Under the pieces are notes generated by a model, which was given only the letters and a program-made list of their open reading frames with translations, had not been told where the DNA came from and ran no database searches. DNA of 64,000 bases, taken from positions 74,427-138,426 of the forward strand of contig DATCLS010000062.1 in NCBI GenBank assembly GCA_036563805.1. The letters run 5' to 3'. The position numbers and the translations under genes were made by a program. Shown piece after piece: positions 55,667 to 64,000 of the stretch; positions within the stretch are counted from its first letter, which is position 1; each line of letters opens with the position of its first letter. Source of the DNA: DATCLS01 sp036563805 (GTDB lineage: Bacteria; Actinomycetota; Acidimicrobiia; Acidimicrobiales; VFJN01).

Positions 55667-57621
55667 CCCCGGCGACCGGCATCGCCGGCGCCGCCGCCCA
55701 CCTGCGGGTCGGCGAGCAGGCCCGGGCGACGGCCGAGGCGGCCGCGGTCGGCCGCCTGCTGAACGTCTACGTCCGGGAGGCGGGCGCCGGCGGGCTCCAC
55801 ACGGTCGGCGACGCCGAGCCGGCGCCGGCGGCCGTCGAGGCCGCGGCCCGGGCCATGGGCGACACAGACCGGGCCCAGCTGGCCTGGACCACGCTGCCCC
55901 GCACCAGGGCGGTGCTGGTGGCGCCGCTGGCCGTCCGGTCGGTCATCGGCCACCACCGGCTCGCCGGGCCCGTGTGGCGGGTCGCCAGCGACCCGCCGGC
56001 GCCGGGCGCCGCCCCGGAGCCGGTCCGGCTCGACTCGGCGGCCGAGCTGGCCGCCACCGTCGCCGCCGAGCTGCTGGCGGCCGGACCCGGGTCCGTCGAC
56101 GGCCCGCCCGCCGCCGCCCCGCTCGACGGACACCCGCCCGACCGGGACCCGGCCGACGGGGACCCGGCCGGCGGCCACGCCCCGGCCGCCGTGGTCGACG
56201 ACCTGCGGGCGGAGGTGGCCGCCAGCGTGGATCGCTGCGCCCGCTACGTGGCGGCCTGGCAGCGCGACGCCGCCCGCCCCGACCCCGTCGACGCCCCCGA
56301 CCCGACGCAGGCCGCCGAGGGGGCGCTCGCCTTCGGCCACCCCTTCCACCCGGCGCCCAAGCTGGCCGACGGGTTCGACGCCGACGATCTGGCCGCGTTC
56401 GCGCCCGAGCTGAGCCCCGGCTTCCGGCTGTGGTGGCTGGCGGCGCCGGCCGAGCTGGTCGAGGACGAGCACCTGCCCGGCGCCGCGCCGCTGCCGGTCC
56501 CGCCCGACGTGGGCGGTGCGGTCCGCCGCCAGCTCCCCGACAACGGGGCGGGCTGGCGGCTCCTGCCCTGCCACCCCTGGCAGGCCCGGGCCCTGGCCCG
56601 GCGCGACGAGGCGGCGGGGGCGCTGGCCGACGGGACGGTCCGGTTGGTCGGCCCGCTCGGCCCCGAGGTCCGGCCGACGTCGTCGGTGCGGACCGTCCGG
56701 GCGCCGGACGGCAGCTACTGGAAGCTGTCGCTGGACGTGCGCATCACCAACTTCGTCCGCCACAACACGCCCGAGCAGGTGCGCCGGGCGCTCGACGCCG
56801 GCCGGATCGTCACCGCCCTGCCACCCCGCCTGCGGAGCGGGCGGCTGGAGATCCTGCCCGACACCGCCTACCGGGCGCTCGCCCTGCCGGGGGCGTCGGG
56901 GCTGACCACGGCCACGGCCGCCCTCCACCGCCCGGCCCCCACCGCCGGGCCCGCCGACCGCGGCGGGCCGGGCACCACCCCGCCGATGGTGGTGGCCGCC
57001 CTGGTCGAGCCCGACCCTCGCACCGGGGTCCCGCCGCTGCACCGCCTGCTGGCGGCGGCCGCCGAGTCCGCCGGCGTGCCGCTCGACCGCATCGGCCGGC
57101 GGTGGCTACGGGCCTACCTGCGCATCTCGCTCCGCCCGCTGCTGCGCCTGCTGCTCGACCAGGGCATCAGCCTCGAGGCCCACACCCAGAACTCGCTGGC
57201 CGGGTTCGTCGACGGGTGGCCGGCCCGGCTCGTCGTGCGCGACCTCGAGGGCACGAGCGTCGACACCGGACACCCGCTGGCCGCCGCCCACCGCCGCCTG
57301 CTGGGCACCGACGCCAGCCCGGTGCTGTACGCGCCCGAGGAGGCCTGGCAGCGGTTCGCGTACTACGTGGCCGTCAACCACATCGGCCAGATGGTGGCGA
57401 CCGTGGCCGCCGAGACCGGCGTCGCCGAGGGCGACCTGTGGGCCGAGGTCGGGGCGCTCATCCGGGCCGAGGAGGCGGCCGCCGAGGGCCCGCCGGCCGA
57501 CCAGCTGCGCCTTGCCCTGCTCGGCCCGACGCTCCCGGCCAAGGCCAACCTGATCAGCCGGCTGCTCGGGCGGAGCGAGCGGCCCGTCTACGTCGACGTC
57601 CCCAACCCGTGGGTGGCGTGA
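55663..57621 (+). CDS. NIS siderophore synthetase (IucA/IucC family), second of three
   Basis: This 652-residue enzyme has AFGHPFHPAPKLADGFDADDL (about residues 223-243), LLPCHPWQARAL, YWKLSLDVRITNFVRHNTPEQV (about residues 352-373) and SLEAHTQNSLAGFVDG with VVRDLEGTSV. These include the ATP-contacting His-Pro-Phe-His-Pro and Lys residues. The insert at about residues 140-180 is Pro/Asp-rich. GTG 55663 overlaps the previous stop, and its own stop overlaps the third gene. The set suggests a multi-step, citrate- or dicarboxylate-based siderophore. Confidence 0.92.
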   Translation: MTPATGIAGAAAHLRVGEQARATAEAAAVGRLLNVYVREAGAGGLHTVGDAEPAPAAVEAAARAMGDTDRAQLAWTTLPRTRAVLVAPLAVRSVIGHHRLAGPVWRVASDPPAPGAAPEPVRLDSAAELAATVAAELLAAGPGSVDGPPAAAPLDGHPPDRDPADGDPAGGHAPAAVVDDLRAEVAASVDRCARYVAAWQRDAARPDPVDAPDPTQAAEGALAFGHPFHPAPKLADGFDADDLAAFAPELSPGFRLWWLAAPAELVEDEHLPGAAPLPVPPDVGGAVRRQLPDNGAGWRLLPCHPWQARALARRDEAAGALADGTVRLVGPLGPEVRPTSSVRTVRAPDGSYWKLSLDVRITNFVRHNTPEQVRRALDAGRIVTALPPRLRSGRLEILPDTAYRALALPGASGLTTATAALHRPAPTAGPADRGGPGTTPPMVVAALVEPDPRTGVPPLHRLLAAAAESAGVPLDRIGRRWLRAYLRISLRPLLRLLLDQGISLEAHTQNSLAGFVDGWPARLVVRDLEGTSVDTGHPLAAAHRRLLGTDASPVLYAPEEAWQRFAYYVAVNHIGQMVATVAAETGVAEGDLWAEVGALIRAEEAAAEGPPADQLRLALLGPTLPAKANLISRLLGRSERPVYVDVPNPWVA

Positions 57622-59486
57622 CCGGAACCGCCGGAGGCCCGCCCGGAGCCCCGTCCGCCCCCGACGACGACGCGTCGGACGCCGAGGCGCCGGACCCGGC
57701 GGCGCCCGAGCCCGGTGCCGCCGTCGCCGAGCCGGCCGGCCCGGCGGCGCCCGACCTGGTGGCCGCCGAGCGCCGGGTCCTACGCCAGCTGATCGAGGCG
57801 CTCACGTTCGAGGGCCTGCTGCGGCCCCGGCCCGACGGGCGCGGCGGCTGGACGCTCCCGGCCGGCGACGCCTGCTACCGGTGGCGGGGCGGCGAGCGGT
57901 TCGCCTTCGGCCGGCCCCGCATCGACGGGCCGGTGCGGCGGAGCGACGCCGAGGTCACGTCGGCCCGCCAGTTCCTGGCCGACGTCGCCGCCGATCCGGA
58001 CCAGCTCGGGGCCGGCAAGCCGCCCGACCCCGCCCGCCTGGCCAGCCTCGCGGATGAGCTGGAGCGCACGGCGCTCAACGAGGCCGACGCCCTGGCCGCC
58101 TGGCGCGACCGGCCGGTGCCCGGGCCCGACGCCGCCTACGACGACCTGGAGACGTGGACGGTGGCCGGGCACCTGTACCACCCCTGCTACAAGTCGCGGC
58201 TCGGGTTCGACCGGGCCGACAACCGGCGGTACGGGCCGGAGTGGGGCCCCACGGTCCGGCCGCGGTGGCTGGCGCTGCCGGCCGAGGAGACCGAGCGGTG
58301 GGCGGCCGCCGGCGTCGACCCCGACGCCTTCCTCGACGCCGAGCTGGGGCCGGCCGCCGAGCGGTTCCGGGCGCGGGCGGGCGACGGGCGGGTCCTCGTC
58401 CCGGTCCACCCCTGGCAGTGGCGGGAGCGGCTGGCGCCGCGCCTGGCCGGCCCGATCGCCGCCGGCCGGGTCGTCGACCTCGGCGAGGCCGGCGACGACT
58501 ACCGGCCCCAGCAGTCGATCCGCACGCTGGCCAACGTCACGCACCCGGCCAAGGCGAGCCTCAAGCTGGCGCTCGGCGTCGTCACCACGTCGACCGCCCG
58601 GACGCTGGCGCCCCACACGCTCCGCAACGGCCCGCTGATCACCGACTGGCTCCGCACCCTCGTGGCCGGCGACCCCGTGCTGCGCGACGACCTGCGGCTC
58701 GGCGTGCTCGGCGAGGTCCTGACCGTCGCCCACGTGGGGCCGCGGCCCCCGCTGCCCGGCGGGCCCGACGGCCAGCTCGGCTGCCTGTGGCGCGAGAGCG
58801 TGCCGCCCCGACTGGGGCTCGGCGAGGCCGCGGTGCCGTTCACGACGCTGACCCAGCGGACGCCGGCCGGGCGGCCGTTCGTCGGCCCCTGGGTCGAAGC
58901 CTGGGGCGTGGACTGCTGGGCCGGCCGGCTGGTCGAGGTCGCCGTCGCCCCGGTGATCCGCCTGCTGCTGACGCACGGCATCGCGCTCGAGGCCCACGCC
59001 CAGAACCTCGTGCTCGTCCACCGCGACGGCCTGCCCGAGCGGCTGATCGTGCGCGACCTGCACGACGGCATCCGCTTCTCGCGCCGCCACCTGGCCGAGC
59101 CCGACCGGGCGCCCGTCCTGGCGCCGACCCCGGCCGCCCACCTGCGGGTCAACCGCAACTCCTTCGTCGAGACCGACGACCCCGAGGCCGTACGCGACTT
59201 CGTCCTCGACGCCTTCCTGTTCGTGAACCTGGCTGAGGTGGCCTTCGTGCTGGCCGACGACTTCGGCCTCGACGAGCGCCGGTTCTGGGCCGGCGTGCGG
59301 GCGGTGGTCGAGCGCCACCGCGGCCCGCTGGCCGTCCACTTCGACGTGTTCGCCCCCACCGTGGGGATCGAGCAGCTGGCCGGGCGGCGGCTGCTCCCCG
59401 ACGACCGCCTGCGCATCCGGCGGGCGCCCAACCCCCTGGCCTGCGTGGCCGCCCACCCCTTGGACCCCGATACGAGCCGTACGTGA
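57618..59486 (+). CDS. NIS siderophore synthetase (IucA/IucC family), third of three
   Basis: This 622-residue enzyme has an unstructured acidic N terminus (about residues 1-48), GHLYHPCYKSRLGFD (about residues 185-199), LVPVHPWQWRERL, SLKLALGVVTTSTARTL with APHTLRNGPLITDWL, and IALEAHAQNLVLVHRDG with IVRDLHDGIRFS. The Thr-Thr-Ser-Thr-Arg style around the substrate-binding strand resembles SbnF/AsbB-like enzymes. The GTG overlaps the second gene's stop. It is followed 7 bases later by the decarboxylase gene. Confidence 0.92.
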   Translation: MTGTAGGPPGAPSAPDDDASDAEAPDPAAPEPGAAVAEPAGPAAPDLVAAERRVLRQLIEALTFEGLLRPRPDGRGGWTLPAGDACYRWRGGERFAFGRPRIDGPVRRSDAEVTSARQFLADVAADPDQLGAGKPPDPARLASLADELERTALNEADALAAWRDRPVPGPDAAYDDLETWTVAGHLYHPCYKSRLGFDRADNRRYGPEWGPTVRPRWLALPAEETERWAAAGVDPDAFLDAELGPAAERFRARAGDGRVLVPVHPWQWRERLAPRLAGPIAAGRVVDLGEAGDDYRPQQSIRTLANVTHPAKASLKLALGVVTTSTARTLAPHTLRNGPLITDWLRTLVAGDPVLRDDLRLGVLGEVLTVAHVGPRPPLPGGPDGQLGCLWRESVPPRLGLGEAAVPFTTLTQRTPAGRPFVGPWVEAWGVDCWAGRLVEVAVAPVIRLLLTHGIALEAHAQNLVLVHRDGLPERLIVRDLHDGIRFSRRHLAEPDRAPVLAPTPAAHLRVNRNSFVETDDPEAVRDFVLDAFLFVNLAEVAFVLADDFGLDERRFWAGVRAVVERHRGPLAVHFDVFAPTVGIEQLAGRRLLPDDRLRIRRAPNPLACVAAHPLDPDTSRT

Positions 59487-59493
59487 GCCCGAC

Positions 59494-60732
59494 GTGAGCA
59501 CCGACACGACCGTCGCCCGCACCCCCGGCCGGGGCGCCGCCCGCACGGCCGAGCAGGCCGTGCGGGCGCTGGTCGACCACGACCAGCGCCCCGTGTGCGC
59601 CTACGTCTACGACCTGCCCGGCCTGCGCGACCACGCCCGCCGCCTGATCGACACGCTGCCCGCCCGCTGTCGCCTGTACTACGCGGTCAAGGCCAACGCC
59701 GAGCGGCCCGTGCTCGAGGCGCTGGCCCGGATCGTCGACGGCTTCGAGGTGGCGTCGCTGGGCGAGGTGCTGCGGGTCCGCTCTGTGGCCCGCGACGCCC
59801 CCATCGTGTTCGGCGGGCCGGGGAAGACCGACGACGAGCTGGCCGGGGCCGTCCGCCACCGCGTCGAGCTGATCCACGTCGAGAGCGCCCACGAGCTGCG
59901 GCGCCTGGAGCGCGTGGCCCGGGAGGCCGGCACGGTCGTGCCCGTCCTCCTGCGGGTCAACCTGGCCGGGCCGCTGCCCGCCGCCACGCTGGCCATGGCC
60001 GGCGCCGGCCGCCCGACCCCGTTCGGCATCGACGAGCGGGCCGTGCCCGAGGTGGCCGAGCTGGCCCACCGGTCGCCCTACCTGCGGCTCGACGGCTTCC
60101 ACTTCCACTCGGTGTCCAACCACCTCGACGCCTCGGCGCACGCCCGGCTCGTCGGCCACTACCTGGAGCGGGCCGCGGCCTGGGCCGAGCCGCTCGGCGT
60201 CGAGCTGCGGACCGTCAACGCGGGCGGCGGCATCGGCGTCAACTACGCCGACCCCGACGACGAGTTCGCCTGGGAGGCGTTCACCAGCGAGCTGACCACG
60301 GTGGTGGCGGCCCGGGCGCCCCGGGGCTGCTCGGTGACGTTCGAGCTGGGCCGCTACCTGCTGGCGGCCCACGGCACCTACGCCGCCGAGGTCCTCGACG
60401 TGAAGACCAACCACGGCGAGACGTTCGTCGTGGTCCGGGGCGGCACGCACCACCTGCGGCTGCCGGCTTCGTGGCAGCACAGCCACCCGTTCAGCGTGCT
60501 GCCGATCGACCGGTGGGACGGCCCGTCGCCCCGGCCCGAGGCGGTGGACACGCCGGTGACGGTCGTGGGCCAGCTGTGCTCGCCCAAGGACGTGCTGGCC
60601 CGGGGCGTGACCGTGTCCCGGGTGCGGGCCGGCGACGTCGTGCTGTTCCACCTGGCCGGGGCCTACGGGTGGAGCATCTCCCACCACGACTTCCTGAGCC
60701 ACCCCCACCCCAAGCAGCTGTTCCTGCGCTGA
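59494..60732 (+). CDS. PLP-dependent decarboxylase, SbnH-like (fold type III)
   Basis: This 412-residue alanine-racemase-fold enzyme has the PLP lysine in LYYAVKANAERPVL (about residue 65), FHFHSVSNHLDASAH, VNAGGGIGVNYADPD, VTFELGRYLLAAHG and the second-subunit Cys-Asp motif GQLCSPKDVLARGV. The last matches SbnH and related diamine-related decarboxylases. In staphyloferrin B, SbnH decarboxylates a citryl-diaminopropionate intermediate between synthetase steps. Here it follows three synthetases directly. A lysine or ornithine decarboxylase role is the main alternative. Confidence 0.9.
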   Translation: MSTDTTVARTPGRGAARTAEQAVRALVDHDQRPVCAYVYDLPGLRDHARRLIDTLPARCRLYYAVKANAERPVLEALARIVDGFEVASLGEVLRVRSVARDAPIVFGGPGKTDDELAGAVRHRVELIHVESAHELRRLERVAREAGTVVPVLLRVNLAGPLPAATLAMAGAGRPTPFGIDERAVPEVAELAHRSPYLRLDGFHFHSVSNHLDASAHARLVGHYLERAAAWAEPLGVELRTVNAGGGIGVNYADPDDEFAWEAFTSELTTVVAARAPRGCSVTFELGRYLLAAHGTYAAEVLDVKTNHGETFVVVRGGTHHLRLPASWQHSHPFSVLPIDRWDGPSPRPEAVDTPVTVVGQLCSPKDVLARGVTVSRVRAGDVVLFHLAGAYGWSISHHDFLSHPHPKQLFLR

Positions 60733-60770
60733 CGGCCGGGCCAAGGTCGGGCGGGGGCGGCCCCCGGTCC

Positions 60771-60795
60771 GGGATCGGGTCGGGGTCGGGTCGGG
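60771..60795 (+). other. G-quadruplex-type motif between convergent operons
   Basis: Five G-tracts (60771-60773, 60777-60779, 60782-60785, 60788-60790, 60793-60795) are separated by loops of 2-3 bases, giving GGGTCGGGGTCGGGTCGGG at the core. It lies 39 bases after the decarboxylase stop and 29 bases before the end of the opposing gene. It could slow transcription at the convergence. Confidence 0.55.
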
Positions 60796-60823
60796 CTCGC
60801 GGTCGGGCCGGGGACTCTGCGCC

Positions 60824-62128
60824 TCAGCGCCAGGCGACGACCGGGCCGGCCACCTCGACCATGCGCTCGAGCTGGCCCGGGTCGGTGGCCAGCGGCAGCG
60901 CCGCCGACCGGTCGGCCACCACGGCCCGCCGCAAGCGGTCGACGTGCTCGTCGGGGCCCAAGCGGGGCCCGTCGGCGTCCCAGCACTCGACCGGCACGGC
61001 CACGCCGAGCCGGCCGGCGGCGTCGACCACCCGGGCCGTCCTCGGGTCGAGCCCGCCGCCGGCGCCGTCCACCACCGCCAGCGCCGGCCGGCCGGGCGAC
61101 CGGAGCCGGGCCACGACCACGCAGGCTGCCGCCACGCCGGCGGCCCCGGCCCGGGCCGGCACCACCGCCCCGCCCAGGCTGGTCGTGGCGAACGTCCGGG
61201 CCACCCAGTACCCGGCGGCGCCGGGATCGGCGGCCACCAGCCCGCCGCCCCCGAGCACCGTGCCGTAGGCGAGCGTGACGCGTGAGGGCACGAGCGGCGT
61301 GGTGTCCTGGGTCCAGCCCTCCTGGGTGACGGCGGCCAGACCCGACCGCAGCGGCGGCATGGCCAGCTCGGTGCGGGGCCGGCCCCACCGCTCGGCCAGG
61401 GGCCCGAGGGCGCCGGGCGCCAGGTCGAGCGTGGGCGCCCCGGTCCAGGCGCCGCCGGGCACCTCGCGCTCGTCGAGGCCGGCGGTGATCACCAGGTCGG
61501 CGTCGGCCAGCCCGCCCAGCTCGAGGTCGCGGGCCTGGAGCCCGACGGTGGCCCAGTGGTGGCGGCTGCGCCAGTGGAACACGCCCTTGCCGCCCCACGT
61601 GTTGAGCACGCCGAGGCTGCCGGCGGTGGCCAGGGCATGGAGGCCAGGCACCCAGGCCGGCTCGGCCACCCCGGGCCCGACCAGCGCCACGGGCGCCCGG
61701 GCGGCGGCCAGGCGGGCCACGTCCTCGTCGGACGGCTCGACCCACCGGTCGACGGGATCGGGGGCCAGCGGGGCGCGGTCCTCGACCGCCTCTCCGGGGT
61801 CGACGCCGACGCGGACCGTCACGGCCCCGCCGTCCCGCAGGTGGGCGTCGGCCGCCCGCCAGGCCTCGACGAGCCCGTCGGCGTCGTCGACGGCGAGGGC
61901 GGGCAGGTCGCCCAGCGGGAAGCGGGCCGCCCGGTCGAGCACGGTCAGCGCGCCGTCACCGGCGTGCACGGCGCACCGGGTCCGGTGGACGAGCAGGTGC
62001 GCCTCGGCCAGCAGCGCCGTCACCGGCGGGTCGGCCTCGGCCACCCGCAGGCCGGCGAGCGGGGCGCCGTAGACCGCCTCGACGCCGAGGACGGCCAGGC
62101 CCCGGCGGACCAGCTCCCCGGCCCTCAT
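60824..62128 (-). CDS. Degenerate ThDP-enzyme-fold protein
   Basis: This 434-residue protein keeps the middle domain of acetolactate-synthase-type enzymes (APVALVGPGVAEPAWVPGLHALA then LGVLNTWGGKGVFHWRSRHHWATVGLQARD). The flanking domains are eroded. The N-terminal part is short (about 100 residues) and lacks the catalytic Glu environment. The C-terminal part shows VVDGAGGGLDPRTARV where the ThDP GDG...N motif should be. Cofactor binding is unlikely; a scaffold or substrate-binding role is possible. The ATG overlaps the AMP-ligase stop (ATGA). Confidence 0.75.
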   Translation of the reverse strand: MRAGELVRRGLAVLGVEAVYGAPLAGLRVAEADPPVTALLAEAHLLVHRTRCAVHAGDGALTVLDRAARFPLGDLPALAVDDADGLVEAWRAADAHLRDGGAVTVRVGVDPGEAVEDRAPLAPDPVDRWVEPSDEDVARLAAARAPVALVGPGVAEPAWVPGLHALATAGSLGVLNTWGGKGVFHWRSRHHWATVGLQARDLELGGLADADLVITAGLDEREVPGGAWTGAPTLDLAPGALGPLAERWGRPRTELAMPPLRSGLAAVTQEGWTQDTTPLVPSRVTLAYGTVLGGGGLVAADPGAAGYWVARTFATTSLGGAVVPARAGAAGVAAACVVVARLRSPGRPALAVVDGAGGGLDPRTARVVDAAGRLGVAVPVECWDADGPRLGPDEHVDRLRRAVVADRSAALPLATDPGQLERMVEVAGPVVAWR

Positions 62129-63699
62129 GGGCGACCCGCGACGGCCCGCTCGGCCAGGGCCCCCTTGAGGACCTTGCCGACCTCGTTGCGGGGCAGCTCG
62201 GCGACGGGCTCGAACCGGACCGGCACCTTGTAGGGGGCCAGGTGCTGGCGGCACAGGGCGTCGAGGGCTGCGGGGTCGAGGGGTCGGTCGCCGTCGGCGA
62301 CGACGAAGGCCCACGGGACCTCGCCGAGCCGGTCGTCGGGCACGCCGACCACGGCGGCGTCCGCGACGGCGGGATCGAGCCGCAGGACCTCCTCGACCTC
62401 GGCCGGGAACACCTTGAGTCCGCCCCGGTTGATCATGTCGGACACCCGGCCCTCGATCCACACGAACCCGTCGGGGTCGATGCGGGCCACGTCGCCGGTG
62501 CGGAACCAGCCGTCGGGGGTGAGCCGGTCGCTCAGGTCGGTGCCGTCGGCGTAGCCGGCGACCATGGTGGGCGTGCGCACGAGCAGCTCGCCGGGCTGGT
62601 TGGCGGGCAGGACGGTGCCGTTGTGGTCCACCACCCGCAGGGCCACCCCGGCATGCGGGCGGCCCACCGAACCGAGCTTGTCCTCGCCGTGGGCCCGGGC
62701 GTCGGCGGCGTTCCAGCCGACGATCTCGCCGCCGATCTCGGTCTGGCCGTAGCAGTTGAGCAGGGTCACGCCGAAGCGGTCCTTGAACCGGCGGGCCTGG
62801 AGCGGGGAGAGCGGGGCGGTGATGCTGCGCACGAACCGCAGCGGCTCGAGGCTCTCGACGTCGGGGTCGTCGGTGAGCATGGTCATGGCGGCCGGCGGCA
62901 GCACGGTCGAGCGGATGCCGTAGCGCCGGACCAGCTCGGCGAACGTCTTCGGCTCGAACCGGTCCATGAGCACGACCGGCGCCCCCACCCGGAGGGCGAA
63001 CAGCACGTTGTAGAGGCCGGCCCACAGCGACAGCGACACGGGGATCAGGTTCGGCATCGGCGACCCCGAGCCCGACCCCTGGGCCGCGCCCGCCCCGGAG
63101 CCCGGCGTCGCCCCCGAGCCGGACTCCAGCGACCCCGAGCCGGAACCGGCGCCCGGCCGGCCGCCCCGGAGCTTGGCGATCACGCCGTCCAGCAGCGTGA
63201 CCACGCTTGAGTGGCGCAGCAGCACCGGCTTGGGGCGGCCCGTGGTGCCGGAGGTGAACTGGACGAGGGCGACGTCCGCGTCCAGCCGCCGCTCGCCCGC
63301 CCGGCCCGGCCGCAGCTTGACGCCGTCGGGCTCGGGGAACACGACCGGCAGCTCCCCGAACCGGTCGGCGTGCTCGGCCGTGGTCACGACGGCGGCGGGC
63401 TGGATGGTGGCCAGGACGTGGTCGACCTCGGTCTGCGCCAGGCGGGGGTTGAGCGGCACGTAGGCGGCGTCGGCCCGCCACACCCCGAACAGCGCGGCCA
63501 CCACGTCGGCGCCGTTGGGCAGCATCACCCCGACCGGGGACCCGGCCCCCACCCCGGCGTCCGCCAGGGCGCAGGCGATGTCGGTGGCCCGGTCGCGGAC
63601 CTGCGCGACCGTGTGGGTCTCGTCGCCGACGTGGACCAGCACGGCGTCGCCGTCCGGCCCCACCCCCGCGTTGCCGAAGAGCAGGTCCCGCAGGCTCAC
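62125..63699 (-). CDS. AMP-dependent acyl-CoA ligase/synthetase (ANL superfamily)
   Basis: This 524-residue enzyme has the ANL core motifs VQFTSGTTGRPKPVLLRHSS (A3), LLNCYGQTEIGGEIVGW (A5), GWFRTGDVARIDPDGFVWIEGR (A7-A8) and the C-terminal lysine in LPRNEVGKVLKG (A10). It activates a carboxylic acid as adenylate and usually loads it on CoA. A Gly/Ser-rich insert of about 35 residues (RPGAGSGSGSLESGSG and on) breaks the N-terminal domain after A3. The GTG overlaps the crotonase stop (GTGA), so the three genes are one operon. Confidence 0.9.
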   Translation of the reverse strand: MSLRDLLFGNAGVGPDGDAVLVHVGDETHTVAQVRDRATDIACALADAGVGAGSPVGVMLPNGADVVAALFGVWRADAAYVPLNPRLAQTEVDHVLATIQPAAVVTTAEHADRFGELPVVFPEPDGVKLRPGRAGERRLDADVALVQFTSGTTGRPKPVLLRHSSVVTLLDGVIAKLRGGRPGAGSGSGSLESGSGATPGSGAGAAQGSGSGSPMPNLIPVSLSLWAGLYNVLFALRVGAPVVLMDRFEPKTFAELVRRYGIRSTVLPPAAMTMLTDDPDVESLEPLRFVRSITAPLSPLQARRFKDRFGVTLLNCYGQTEIGGEIVGWNAADARAHGEDKLGSVGRPHAGVALRVVDHNGTVLPANQPGELLVRTPTMVAGYADGTDLSDRLTPDGWFRTGDVARIDPDGFVWIEGRVSDMINRGGLKVFPAEVEEVLRLDPAVADAAVVGVPDDRLGEVPWAFVVADGDRPLDPAALDALCRQHLAPYKVPVRFEPVAELPRNEVGKVLKGALAERAVAGRP

Positions 63700-64000
63700 G
63701 ACGGCTCGCGCTCCGGCGCGGTGCTCGCCGCGGGCGACTGGCCGGCGGACCCCTGGTCGGGCGAGGCGTTGGGCGGCAGCCAGCGGGGCTCGCGCTTCTC
63801 GGCGAAGGCGGCCGGCCCCTCGGTCTGGTCGGGGTGGCCCCACAGCGACACCAGCTCCCGGGCACCGGCCTTGCACGCCTCGGTCAGGCCGTGCTCCAGC
63901 GCGCCCCACAGCGCCCGCTTGGTGGCGGCCATGGCGGCCGGCGAGTTGCGGGCGACCTTCTCGGCCAGCTCGCGGGCCGCGTCCCGCAGCCGCTCGGGCT
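63696..64000 (-). CDS. Enoyl-CoA hydratase/crotonase family protein, C-terminal part
   Basis: The frame is open to the window edge, so the N-terminal catalytic half is missing. The visible part reads RELAEKVARNSPAAMAATKR, the trimerisation helix region of crotonases, then ALWGALEHGLTEACKAGARE and FAEKREPRW near the end. A Gly/Ser/Pro-rich tail of about 25 residues follows. It is the first visible gene of the operon with the ligase and the ThDP-fold protein. Acyl-CoA hydration or isomerisation is the family role. Confidence 0.85.
   Translation of the reverse strand, partial: PERLRDAARELAEKVARNSPAAMAATKRALWGALEHGLTEACKAGARELVSLWGHPDQTEGPAAFAEKREPRWLPPNASPDQGSAGQSPAASTAPEREPS

Overview
The window is about 64 kb of very G+C-rich chromosomal DNA, mostly well above 70% by eye. 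It is gene-dense, uses many GTG starts, and neighbouring genes often overlap by 4 bases (ATGA/GTGA). The gene families point to Actinomycetota, plausibly a member of the Acidimicrobiia; this rests on gene content and codon style, not on a marker gene. These families include LLM/F420-type oxidoreductases, DUF2277 and DUF6457 proteins, HxlR and Fur regulators, and an actinobacterial Erm-like methylase. I see no rRNA, tRNA, CRISPR array, phage or IS element. Many starts have a TANNNT hexamer 6-8 bases upstream and no Shine-Dalgarno sequence, which suggests frequent leaderless transcripts.

Layout. 1-1.5 kb: end of sdhA and sdhB (respiratory chain). 1.6-19.1 kb: a cell-surface polysaccharide locus. 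It holds a membrane phosphoglycosyl transferase, an ATP-grasp enzyme, a HAD phosphatase, four GT4 glycosyltransferases, two NodB-type deacetylases, a GNAT, a G8/beta-helix exported protein, a Wzm/Wzt ABC exporter, an alpha/beta hydrolase and a polytopic membrane protein. 19.1-35.9 kb: a nitrogen-heterocycle catabolic locus. It holds an 8-oxoguanine deaminase-like enzyme, a dihydropyrimidinase/hydantoinase, a three-subunit molybdenum hydroxylase, an M20 carbamoylase/allantoate hydrolase, a D-carbamoylase, an LLM oxidoreductase, an SsnA-like aminohydrolase, a fused XdhD-like molybdenum hydroxylase and diaminopropionate ammonia-lyase. The gene set resembles the E. coli ygeX/ygeY/hyuA/ssnA/xdhD locus.

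36-41 kb: an Erm-like rRNA methylase with a possible leader peptide and a 63-bp tandem duplication at its 3' end, a flavodoxin-like protein, a lower-GC patch of small uncertain genes (37.4-39.1 kb), and an N-acyl-D-amino-acid deacylase. 41-53.6 kb: mixed genes. These include a penicillin-acylase homologue lacking the usual nucleophile, a PhyH dioxygenase, a His-rich membrane protein beside a Fur regulator, a thioesterase/HxlR operon, an LLM enzyme, lipoproteins, an enoyl-CoA hydratase and an HTH-PIN toxin-antitoxin-like pair.

53.6-60.7 kb: an NIS siderophore operon with three tandem IucA/IucC synthetases and an SbnH-like PLP decarboxylase, preceded by a possible iron-regulator box. 60.8-64 kb, facing it: a crotonase (cut by the window end), an AMP-ligase and a degenerate ThDP-fold protein, overlapping by 4 bases as one operon. 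A G-quadruplex-type G-run lies between the two convergent operons. The most notable candidates are the purine/hydantoin/diaminopropionate locus, the NIS siderophore operon, the pseudo-ThDP operon, the Erm-like gene with its leader, and a set of short perfect palindromes in divergent promoter regions.
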